Shown: in pieces, positions 6,294 to 12,344 of the stretch
How positions within the stretch are numbered: position 1 is the stretch's first letter
How the letters are laid out: each line of letters begins with the position of its first letter
Source: JACDAS01 sp046262415
GTDB taxonomy: Bacteria; Actinomycetota; Thermoleophilia; Gaiellales; Gaiellaceae
NCBI GenBank assembly: GCA_046262415.1
Contig: JBHEMU010000056.1
Coordinates: forward strand, 1 to 15,491
Direction: 5' to 3'
DNA length: 15,491 nt
The notes under the pieces: model-generated
The model's input: the letters and a program-made list of their open reading frames with translations, nothing else
What the model was told of the DNA's origin: nothing
Database searches by the model: none
Position numbers and translations under genes: made by a program

Positions 6294-7316
6294 CGCGAAG
6301 CTGAAGGCGAGGCGCGCGGAGCTGATCCCGCCTGCCCCGGCGTGGAAGTCCGAGCCGGGAACGAACGTGACGCCGTCCGCGGCCGCGCGGCCGAGCAGCT
6401 CGGCGGCGTCGATCTCCGGGTCGAAGTCGAGCCACAGGAAGTAGCCGCCCTCGGGCGTACTCCAGCGCGCGAAGGGCGCGAGGTGGCGTTCGAGTGCCTC
6501 GACCATGGCGTCGCGCCGCTCGCGGAGCAGCGAGCACACCAGCTCGAGATGCGGCTCGAGCAGACCGCGGCGGACGAACTCCCACACGGTCGCCTGCGCC
6601 AGGAAGGACGGCGCCAGGTAGGTCTGGGTCGCCCGCTCGCCCACCCCCTCGACCAGCTGCGCCGGCAGGATCGCGTACCCGACCCGTACCCCGGGCGCGA
6701 CGATCTTCGAGAACGAGGACAGGTAGACGATCCCGTCGCCTCCCGCGAGCTCGTGCAGGGTCGGGGGCGGCTCGCCCTCGAAGCGGACCTGGCCGTACGG
6801 GTCGTCCTCGAGCACGAGCAGGCCGCGGGCCCGCGCCAGCTCGACGAGCCGCCTGCGCACGGACGCCGGGATCGTCCGCCCGCTCGGGTTCTGGAAGGTC
6901 GGGATCGTGTACAGGAACGCGGGGGCGAGCCCCTCGAGCGCCGCTTCGAGAACCTCGCGCTCGAGCCCGTCCTCTCCGAGCGGCAGCGAGAGCACCGGTG
7001 CGCCGATCCGCGCGAGCAGCTTCAACGGCCGGTCGTAGGTCGGAGCCTCGACGGCCACCGGCGCAGCCCCGTCCGCCAGGTGCTCGGCGAGCAGCGCGAA
7101 GGCCTGCAGGGAGCCGTTCGTGAGCAGCACGCGGCCCTCGTCGACGCCGTGCCGCTCGGCCACCCACGCGCGGAGCGGCTCGTAGCCGCCCACGGGCCCG
7201 TAGTTGAGGACGCGCTCTCCGTCCGCCGCGATCGCGGCGCGCGCGCAGTCGGCGAGCGCCTCCACCGGGAGGCACTCGGGCGGCGGAATGCCGCGCGCGA
7301 GGGCGATCGTCCCCAT
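6207..7316 (-). CDS. PLP-dependent aminotransferase, fold type I (LysN/MocR-catalytic-domain-like)
   Basis: This 369-aa class I/II aminotransferase moves an amino group between an amino acid and a 2-oxo acid. Visible sites are the PLP phosphate loop NGSLQAF, Asn143 in FQNPSGRTI (contacts O3' of PLP), Asp172 and Tyr174 in LEDDPYG, Lys204 in SSFSKIVAPGVRVGY (Schiff-base lysine) and the substrate carboxylate Arg in SSARLAFSF. The Asp-Asp-Pro-Tyr motif and FSKIVAPGVRVGY resemble 2-aminoadipate/branched-chain/aromatic transaminases and the catalytic domain of MocR regulators, but there is no N-terminal wHTH, so it is a free-standing enzyme. The substrate cannot be set from sequence. The start is ATG 7316, six bases after TAGACT, which predicts a leaderless mRNA. 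It is divergent from the toxin-antitoxin operon. Confidence 0.9.
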   Translation of the reverse strand: MGTIALARGIPPPECLPVEALADCARAAIAADGERVLNYGPVGGYEPLRAWVAERHGVDEGRVLLTNGSLQAFALLAEHLADGAAPVAVEAPTYDRPLKLLARIGAPVLSLPLGEDGLEREVLEAALEGLAPAFLYTIPTFQNPSGRTIPASVRRRLVELARARGLLVLEDDPYGQVRFEGEPPPTLHELAGGDGIVYLSSFSKIVAPGVRVGYAILPAQLVEGVGERATQTYLAPSFLAQATVWEFVRRGLLEPHLELVCSLLRERRDAMVEALERHLAPFARWSTPEGGYFLWLDFDPEIDAAELLGRAAADGVTFVPGSDFHAGAGGISSARLAFSFASPAEIARGVERLGELVRSLAAPVLPVSV

Positions 7317-7322
7317 GGACTC

Positions 7323-7328
7323 AGTCTA
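7323..7328 (-). promoter_or_regulatory. -10 box of aminotransferase gene, leaderless
   Basis: TAGACT on the minus strand ends six bases before the ATG at 7316-7314. This spacing would put +1 on the A of the ATG. It has the same hexamer as the LapA-like gene promoter. Confidence 0.55.
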
Positions 7329-7370
7329 CGAGGGGGGTCGGCGAGCGTCGTTCGCACGGTCTGCGGCTGC

Positions 7371-7391
7371 TAGATGCTAGCTTTGTGTACA
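7371..7391 (+). promoter_or_regulatory. Toxin-antitoxin promoter with palindromic repeats
   Basis: TAGCTT at 7378-7383 is preceded by TG at 7375-7376, forming an extended -10, and ends seven bases before the ATG at 7391. Around it are a GCTAGA/GCTAGC direct repeat, the 6-bp palindrome GCTAGC (7376-7381) and the palindrome TGTACA (7387-7392). Antitoxins of this class repress their own operon by binding palindromes over the promoter, so these are operator candidates; that role is inferred. Confidence 0.4.
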
Positions 7392-7663
7392 TGAGTAGCC
7401 GCGTCGGAGTCGCCGAGCTACGGCAGAACCTGAGCCGTTATCTCAGGAGGGTCGAGCGCGGTGAACGGCTGCTCGTCACCGACCGGAACCGACCCGTGGC
7501 CGAGCTCGGCCCGCCGCCGACGACGGGCGCGGAGCTCGATCGGCTGATCGCCGAAGGTCGAGTGTCCCGCCCACTCCGCCGAGGGCTGCCCGAGCCCTTG
7601 CGACTCGACGGCGATCCCTACGCGCTGAGTCGGGCGCTCGACGAGATTCGCGGGGACCGCTGA
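7391..7663 (+). CDS. vapB: Type II antitoxin, Phd/YefM-VapB family
   Basis: This encodes 90 aa. Residues 3-41 (RVGVAELRQNLSRYLRRVER, then LLVTDRNRPVAEL) match the N-terminal DNA-binding fold of Phd/YefM-type antitoxins. The rest is charged and Arg/Leu-rich, as expected for the flexible tail that wraps around and blocks the toxin. It should neutralise the PIN toxin encoded three bases downstream and autorepress the operon. The start is ATG 7391, preferred over an in-frame GTG at 7385 because it lies seven bases after the extended -10 box, and because family members start with a few residues before the helix that begins VAELRQN. Confidence 0.9.
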   Translation: MSSRVGVAELRQNLSRYLRRVERGERLLVTDRNRPVAELGPPPTTGAELDRLIAEGRVSRPLRRGLPEPLRLDGDPYALSRALDEIRGDR

Positions 7664-7666
7664 GGG

Positions 7667-8080
7667 GTGGCGCTCTTCTACGCGGACGCGTCGGCGGTCG
7701 TCAAGCTCGTTCGGGACGAACCCGAGAGCAAGGCGCTGCGAGCCTTCCTCGCCGACGCGGACGTCGTCTCCTGTGAGCTGCTGCTGACCGAGGTCCCGCG
7801 TGCGATCAGGCGCGCTGCGGCCCACGACCCGCACCTCCCGCTCGAAACCTTGATCGCCCGAGCGGGAGAGACGCTCGACGCGCTCGCGCTGCTACCGCTC
7901 GGCACCGCGCTCCTCGCAGCCGCCGGTGCGCTCGCCGAGCCGGCACTCCGGGCCCTGGACGCGATCCATGTCGCTGCCGCCGCCGCGCTCTCACCACTCG
8001 ATGCGCTCGTCAGCTACGACGAACGCCAGGCCGCCGCCGCGCGACTCGCGGGCATCCGGACCGTCGCACCGGGCGTCTGA
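7667..8080 (+). CDS. vapC: PIN-domain ribonuclease toxin, VapC family
   Basis: This encodes 137 aa. PIN-domain toxins are Mg-dependent RNases that cleave tRNA or rRNA and arrest growth when the antitoxin is lost. The acidic residues of the active site are visible: Asp in YADASAVVKLV near the N-terminus, Glu in LLLTEVPRAI, Asp in LRALDAIHVAAA and Asp in VSYDERQAAAA. Length and spacing are normal, so the toxin is probably active. The start is GTG 7667, with GAGG immediately upstream overlapping the antitoxin stop region; the gap to the antitoxin is three bases. It is convergent with sucD, 52 bp apart. Confidence 0.92.
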   Translation: MALFYADASAVVKLVRDEPESKALRAFLADADVVSCELLLTEVPRAIRRAAAHDPHLPLETLIARAGETLDALALLPLGTALLAAAGALAEPALRALDAIHVAAAAALSPLDALVSYDERQAAAARLAGIRTVAPGV

Positions 8081-8132
8081 GCCGTAGGGCCCAAGAGGGC
8101 AACGGAGTAACCGCCGATCCGGCCCGACGAGC
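8081..8132. other. Short gap between convergent vapC and sucD
   Basis: There are 52 bases between the two stops. A minimal hairpin GCCC-AAGA-GGGC (8089-8100) is present, with no U-tract. I see no convincing terminator, so read-through into the opposite gene is possible. Confidence 0.35.
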
Positions 8133-9014
8133 CTAGCGAGCGGCCACGCTCGCGGCCTCGGCGGCGAGCCGGGCCACCTCGGTCGGCGTCGTCCCGACCC
8201 GGACGCCGCAGGCCTCGAGCGTCTCCTTCTTCGCCTGCGCCGTCCCGGACGAGCCGGAGATGATCGCGCCCGCGTGGCCCATCGTCTTCCCGGGCGGCGC
8301 CGTGAAGCCGGCGATGTACGCGACGACGGGCTTCGTCATCCGCTCCTGGATGAAGCGCGCGGCCTGCTCCTCCTCGTCGCCGCCGATCTCGCCGACCATG
8401 ACGACGAGCTCGGTCTCCTCGTCGGCCTCGAATCGCTCGAGGATGTCGATGAAGGACGAGCCGACCACCGGATCGCCGCCGATGCCGGCGATGGTCGAGT
8501 TGCCGAGGCCGAGCTGCGTCAGCTCGTGGCCGATCTGGTACGTGAGCGTCCCCGAGCGGGAGACGAGCCCGATGCCGCCCTCGCGGAAGATCTCCCCGGG
8601 GATGATCCCCACGTTCGCCTTCCCGGGCGAGAGCGCGCCGGGGCAGTTCGGCCCCAGCATCGTCACGCCGCGCGGGCGGATGTACGTGTAGATCCGCAGC
8701 ATGTCGTGGGCGGGCAGGCCCTCCGCGATGCAGATGACGGTGGCGATGCCCGCGTCGACCGCCTCGTAGATCGCGTCGCCGGCGAAGCGGGCCGGCACGA
8801 AGACCATGGCGGTGTTCGCCTGCGTGTCGCGCACGGCCGCCGAAACCGTGTCGTAGATCGGAACGCCCTCGAGCTCCTGGCCGCCCTTGCCGGGCGTTAC
8901 GCCGGCGACCAGGTTCGTGCCGTACCGCCGGTTGCGCAGGCCGTGGAACGAGCCCTCGCTCCCGGTCAGACCCTGGACGAGAAGGCGGGTGTCGCGGTCG
9001 ACGATGATCGCCAT
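8133..9014 (-). CDS. sucD: Succinyl-CoA synthetase, alpha subunit
   Basis: This 293-aa subunit binds CoA and carries the phosphohistidine intermediate when succinyl-CoA is converted to succinate with ATP or GTP formation. The N-terminal CoA-binding Rossmann domain contains LLVQGLTGSEGSFH and GVTPGKGG. The ligase domain shows GPNCPGALSPG, LVSRSGTLTYQ and GIGGDPVVGSSF, then the active-site loop GKTMGHAGAIISGSSG, in which His247 is phosphorylated. The length fits the family. The start is ATG 9014, whose A is also the last base of the TGA stop of the methyltransferase gene (TGATG). Translation is therefore probably coupled to the methyltransferase and, through it, to sucC. Confidence 0.96.
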   Translation of the reverse strand: MAIIVDRDTRLLVQGLTGSEGSFHGLRNRRYGTNLVAGVTPGKGGQELEGVPIYDTVSAAVRDTQANTAMVFVPARFAGDAIYEAVDAGIATVICIAEGLPAHDMLRIYTYIRPRGVTMLGPNCPGALSPGKANVGIIPGEIFREGGIGLVSRSGTLTYQIGHELTQLGLGNSTIAGIGGDPVVGSSFIDILERFEADEETELVVMVGEIGGDEEEQAARFIQERMTKPVVAYIAGFTAPPGKTMGHAGAIISGSSGTAQAKKETLEACGVRVGTTPTEVARLAAEAASVAAR

Positions 9015-9679
9015 CAGTGGGACTCCAAGTCCTTCACCGCCCTGAGCAGGATCTTCGTATCGACCCACGCCGCGCCGTCCTCGATCGTGTGGTCGGCGAG
9101 CAGCCGGCGCACCTCGGCCGCCTCCGCGCCCTCGCAGCCGGTGCGCGCGAGCCAGGCGTCGAAGGGATGCCGCTTGACGCAGTACTCGACCCCCGCGACC
9201 TCCAGCCCGGCGGCGGCCAGGAACGACCGCCACTCGTCCTCGGTGTACGAGCGGACGTGAGTCGGATCGCGAAGCTTCTCGGCCCCCTCGATCTCCTCGC
9301 TCTCGAAGAGCGTGTCCTCGACGAGGACGAGCCGGCGGCTCACGCGTGCGAGCTCGCCGACGGCTCGCCGGACGTCGTCGAAGTGGTGCGCCGCGATCCG
9401 GGTCACGACGACGTCGAAGCTCCCGTCGGCGAAGGGGAGGTCCTCGGCCCGGGCGACGACGTCCGGCTCCATCCCCGGGGCGGCGTCGAGCGTGGTCACC
9501 TCCGCTCCGGCCCCGCGCAGCCGCCGCGCGACGTGACCGCCGCCGGTGGCCACGTCGAGCACGGTCACGTCCGGACCGGCCTCTGCCCACTCGACCAGGA
9601 GGTCGAGGTCGGTGCCCTCCATCTGCTCCACCGCCGCCCGGTAGGCGGGGCTGCGCGTGCTCCAGAGATCCGAGCTCAC
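9014..9679 (-). CDS. Class I SAM-dependent methyltransferase inserted between sucC and sucD
   Basis: This encodes 221 aa. The SAM-binding core is clear: motif I VTVLDVATGGGHVARRL (Asp42 to Gly48), the acidic end of beta-2 at TTLDAAPG, ARAEDLPFADGSFDVVVTR for motifs II and III, and AHHFDDVRRAVGELARV as in UbiE/MenG-like enzymes. After residue 140 a C-terminal cap containing SYTEDEWRSFLAAAGL is shared with many small-molecule methyltransferases. The substrate is unknown. The GTG start (9679) shares four bases with the sucC stop (GTGA), and the TGA stop shares one base with the sucD ATG. It is thus locked translationally into the succinyl-CoA synthetase operon, where sucC and sucD are normally adjacent. 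An alternative is a quinone or fatty-acid methyltransferase placed here by chance. Confidence 0.9.
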   Translation of the reverse strand: MSSDLWSTRSPAYRAAVEQMEGTDLDLLVEWAEAGPDVTVLDVATGGGHVARRLRGAGAEVTTLDAAPGMEPDVVARAEDLPFADGSFDVVVTRIAAHHFDDVRRAVGELARVSRRLVLVEDTLFESEEIEGAEKLRDPTHVRSYTEDEWRSFLAAAGLEVAGVEYCVKRHPFDAWLARTGCEGAEAAEVRRLLADHTIEDGAAWVDTKILLRAVKDLESH

Positions 9680-10818
9680 CGCGTCAGCTCCACCGCGCGC
9701 CTCGCCGCCTCGAGCATGGTCGGCTCGACGTGGAGGTTGGCCGGGGCAGCCTCGGCGAGCAGGCGGCGCCCCTCCTCCGCGTTCGTTCCGTCCAACCGGA
9801 CGACGATCGGATCGTCGATCGTCAGCCGCGCGAGCGCCTCGAGGATCCCGCGCGCGACCTCGTCGCAGCGGGTGATGCCGCCGAAGATGTTGAACAGGAT
9901 CGACTTCACCTGCGGGTCGGTGGTGATCACCTCGAGCGCGTCCACGACGCCTTGCGCGTCGCCGCCTCCGCCGAGATCGCAGAAGTTGGCGGGGCGCCCG
10001 CCGGCGAGCGCGATCACGTCGAGGGTGGACATGACGAGCCCGGCGCCGTTGCCGAGGATCCCGACCTCGCCGTCCAGCTTGACGTACGTCACGCCCTTCT
10101 GGCGCGCCAGCGCCTCGCGCGGGTCGGCCGCCTCCAGGTCGCGCATCTCGGCGATGTCGGGGTGCCGGTAGAGCGCGTTGTCGTCGACCGTGAACTTCGA
10201 GTCCAGCGTCTTCACCTCGCCCGAGGGGGTCACGATCAGGGGGTTGATCTCGCACAGCGTGGCGTCGCAGCCGACGAACGCGGCGTAGAGCTTGGCGACG
10301 ATCGCGGAGATCTGCTTCTGCTCGCTCGGGTCGTCGATGCCGGCGCCGAAGACGAGCAGGCGCGCGTGGTAGGGCTGAAAGCCTTCGAGCGGATCGACGT
10401 GCAGCCGCACCAGGGCATCCGGATTCTCCGCCGCGACCTGCTCGATGTCGACGCCCCCCTCCTTCGTGAACATGAAGAGGGGCCGCTTGGCACCGCGGTC
10501 GAAGGTGACGGAGAGGTAGTACTCCCTCTCGATCTCCGAGGCCCGTTCGATCCAGACGCGGCGCACGACGTGGCCCCGGATGTCCATGCCGAGGATCGCG
10601 CCCGCCTTGGCCTCGGCGTCCGCGGGGTCGCCGGCGAGCTTGATCCCGCCCGCCTTCCCCCGCCCGCCGGTGAGCACCTGCGCCTTGACGACGACCTGGC
10701 CGCCGAGCTCCTCGGCCGCGCGGCGGGCCTCGGCGGGGGTGGTCGCCAGGCGACCCTCGGAGACCGGGATGCCGAACCGGCTGAACAGCTCTTTCCCCTG
10801 GTACTCGTAGAGGTCCAC
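9676..10818 (-). CDS. sucC: Succinyl-CoA synthetase (ADP/GDP-forming), beta subunit
   Basis: This 380-aa subunit carries the ATP-grasp nucleotide site. The N-terminus MDLYEYQGKELFSRFGIPV is the family hallmark. KAQVLTGGRGKAGGIKL holds the nucleotide lysine and loop, CEINPLIVTPSGEVKTLDSK and DDNALYRHP supply the Mg/ATP ligands, and LGGGGDAQGVVDAL followed by FNIFGGITRCD is the C-terminal flavodoxin-like domain that contacts SucD. The start is GTG 10818, six bases downstream of a TAGGGT box, consistent with a leaderless mRNA beginning on the start codon. The stop overlaps the methyltransferase start by four bases. It is divergent from the Asp-rich peptide gene, 51 bp apart. Confidence 0.96.
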   Translation of the reverse strand: MDLYEYQGKELFSRFGIPVSEGRLATTPAEARRAAEELGGQVVVKAQVLTGGRGKAGGIKLAGDPADAEAKAGAILGMDIRGHVVRRVWIERASEIEREYYLSVTFDRGAKRPLFMFTKEGGVDIEQVAAENPDALVRLHVDPLEGFQPYHARLLVFGAGIDDPSEQKQISAIVAKLYAAFVGCDATLCEINPLIVTPSGEVKTLDSKFTVDDNALYRHPDIAEMRDLEAADPREALARQKGVTYVKLDGEVGILGNGAGLVMSTLDVIALAGGRPANFCDLGGGGDAQGVVDALEVITTDPQVKSILFNIFGGITRCDEVARGILEALARLTIDDPIVVRLDGTNAEEGRRLLAEAAPANLHVEPTMLEAARRAVELTR

Positions 10819-10824
10819 GGCGGC

Positions 10825-10830
10825 ACCCTA
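10825..10830 (-). promoter_or_regulatory. -10 box of the sucC operon, leaderless
   Basis: TAGGGT on the minus strand ends six bases before the GTG at 10818, which would put +1 on the start codon. A TAGGCT box for the opposite gene begins only five bases away (10836). Confidence 0.5.
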
Positions 10831-10835
10831 CTCGG

Positions 10836-10841
10836 TAGGCT
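10836..10841 (+). promoter_or_regulatory. -10 box of the Asp-rich peptide gene
   Basis: TAGGCT lies 28 bases before the ATG at 10870, giving an inferred leader of about 20 bases that carries the purine-rich Shine-Dalgarno GAAAGGAA (10857-10864). This gene therefore looks conventionally leadered, unlike its leaderless neighbours. Confidence 0.45.
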
Positions 10842-10869
10842 CCCCCTCCCCTCCCCGAAAGGAACGGAC

Positions 10870-11031
10870 ATGAGCCACGACGACATGACGCTCGGCGACG
10901 ACGAGATCCTGACGAGCGGAGCCGGTGGCGCCGCCGAGACGGGCGACGCGGACACCGACGACACCGACACGACGGACGCCGACGCCGACACGGACGACTC
11001 GGACGGCGACGCCGACACGAACGATACGTAG
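10870..11031 (+). CDS. 53-aa Asp/Thr-rich repeat peptide, possible modified-peptide precursor
   Basis: This encodes 53 aa: 18 Asp, 2 Glu, about 10 Thr, and no Lys, Arg, Cys or aromatic residue. Residues 1-24 form a distinct head (MSHDDMTLGDDEILTS, then GAGGAAETG). Residues 25-53 are a low-complexity tail of D-A-D-T / D-T-D-T units in which 14 of 29 positions are Asp. The frame is supported by ATG 10870 with a good Shine-Dalgarno (AAAGGAA, about six bases upstream), a promoter box, and a head that is not low-complexity. The alternative frame through the GAC/ACC repeats (from 10925) lacks these. The JmjC oxygenase gene follows 113 bp downstream. Possible roles are a leader-core precursor peptide, a cation-binding disordered protein or a spacer; none is proved, and I do not recognise a named family. 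Confidence 0.65.
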   Translation: MSHDDMTLGDDEILTSGAGGAAETGDADTDDTDTTDADADTDDSDGDADTNDT

Positions 11032-11083
11032 TGGATCGACCGGCAACGTTCGCCGGCTTCTGGCCCGCGATGAGCGGCGCCAG

Positions 11084-11103
11084 GGGGCGTCCTCGGTCGC
11101 CCC
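11084..11103 (+). terminator. Weak hairpin between peptide gene and oxygenase gene
   Basis: GGGGCG (11084-11089) pairs with CGCCCC (11098-11103) across an eight-base loop, followed by AATAGTTT. The stem is short but fully GC, with a poor U-run. It may partly terminate or attenuate transcription between the Asp-rich peptide gene and the JmjC gene, which would raise peptide output relative to enzyme. Confidence 0.25.
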
Positions 11104-11144
11104 AATAGTTTCGACTATGGGGGCTCCTTGCGTCCTTCCCTGGC

Positions 11145-12344
11145 TTGCTCCTTGCGACCCAGAAGGGCGGCAACGTCACCGGCCGACCCACTAACGCGCT
11201 CGAGCTCTGCCTCGAGCCCGTCGAAGCGGGCGAGTTCCTCGACCGCTTCTGGGAGCAGCAGCCGCTCGTCGTCTCCCGGGCAGAGGAGGACCGGTTCGCC
11301 GACCTCCTCTCCCCCGACGACGTCGAGCGGCTCGTCTGCTCCGGTGCGCTGCGCACGCCGGCCTTCCGCCTCGTGAGGGCGGGCGGCCAGATCCCTCTGT
11401 CCGAGTACACGTCCGACATCCCCTGGCGACCAGGCGGGCTGACGGGCACAGCCGACCCCGGCCGCGTCGCGAGCCTGTTCGCGGAGGGGGCAACGATCGT
11501 CCTGCAGGCCCTGCACCACACCTGGCCGCCGCTCGCGGCCTTCTGCCGCGGGCTCGAGGCCGAGCTCGGCCACCCCGCGCAGGCGAACGCCTACCACACG
11601 CCGCGCCGCTCTCAGGGCTTCGGCGTCCACCACGACACGCACGACGTCTTCGTCCTGCAGGCGGCGGGCGAGAAGCGCTGGCTCGTCTACGAGCCGTTGC
11701 TGGAGCTGCCGCTCAAGCACCAGCGCCACTCGCCGGCTCTCGGCGAGCCCGGCCCGGTGACGCACGACCTGACGCTGCGCGCGGGCGACACGCTCTACCT
11801 CCCGCGCGGCTGGCTCCACGAGGCGCTCACGTCCGAGGAGGACTCCCTGCACGTGACGGTCGGAGTCACCCCCTACACCTGGATCGACGCGCTTCGGGCC
11901 GGCGTCGACGAGCTCGAGGACGATCCCGAGCTGCGGCGCGCGGTGCCCCTCGAGGGCGGCCCGTCGCCCGGGCTCGCGCCGCGGCTGGCCGCGCGCCTCG
12001 GCCCGGCGGACGTGGCCCGGCGGATGCGCCGGCGCCTGGTCGACACCCGCCGGCCGGTGCTGGAGGGCCAGCTCGCCGAGGCCCGGGCGGAGATCGCCGC
12101 CGACACGCTGCTGGAACGCCGGCCGACCGTCCTCGCCGACCTCGACGGGACGACGCTCGTGTTCGAGGGCAAGCGGGTCGCGTTCCCCGCGCGGGCCGGG
12201 CCCGAGCTGCGAGCCCTGTTCGAGGCGCGCGGGCCGCTCCGGGCCGCGGACCTGCCCGGCGACCTGAACGAGCCGGGCCGGCTCGTGCTGGTCAGGAGGC
12301 TCGTTCGGGAGGGCTTTCTGCGGCGTAGTGCCTCGGGTGGCTGA
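11145..12344 (+). CDS. JmjC-domain 2-oxoglutarate/Fe(II) oxygenase, RoxA (YcfD)-like
   Basis: This encodes 399 aa from the only usable start in frame, TTG 11145; an in-frame stop at 11106-11108 limits any extension. Recognisable homology begins near residue 17 (NALELCLEPVEAGEFLDRFW), so the true start is uncertain. The cupin/JmjC core has the iron-binding HxD in GFGVHHDTHDVFVLQ (His162, Asp164) and the distal His225 in LYLPRGWLHEA; GEKRW follows as in E. coli YcfD. The C-terminal part (about 245-399), with charged helices and a final Arg-rich segment, fits the dimerisation and winged-helix domains of ribosomal oxygenases. YcfD hydroxylates an Arg of ribosomal protein L16. Whether this protein acts on a ribosomal protein or on the Asp-rich peptide encoded upstream cannot be told from sequence. 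Its last 53 bases overlap the convergent gene. Confidence 0.9.
   Translation: MLLATQKGGNVTGRPTNALELCLEPVEAGEFLDRFWEQQPLVVSRAEEDRFADLLSPDDVERLVCSGALRTPAFRLVRAGGQIPLSEYTSDIPWRPGGLTGTADPGRVASLFAEGATIVLQALHHTWPPLAAFCRGLEAELGHPAQANAYHTPRRSQGFGVHHDTHDVFVLQAAGEKRWLVYEPLLELPLKHQRHSPALGEPGPVTHDLTLRAGDTLYLPRGWLHEALTSEEDSLHVTVGVTPYTWIDALRAGVDELEDDPELRRAVPLEGGPSPGLAPRLAARLGPADVARRMRRRLVDTRRPVLEGQLAEARAEIAADTLLERRPTVLADLDGTTLVFEGKRVAFPARAGPELRALFEARGPLRAADLPGDLNEPGRLVLVRRLVREGFLRRSASGG

Noticed and set aside
9676..10818. Possible reading of SucC as malate-CoA ligase beta or ATP-citrate lyase
   Set aside because: Length, the MDLYEYQGKELF start and linkage to a typical SucD favour succinyl-CoA synthetase.
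10925..11194. An 89-aa plus-strand ORF rich in Thr, Pro and Arg through the GAC/ACC repeat
   Set aside because: It is the same triplet repeat read in another frame; it lacks a Shine-Dalgarno and runs into the JmjC gene, while the acidic frame has a ribosome binding site and promoter box.
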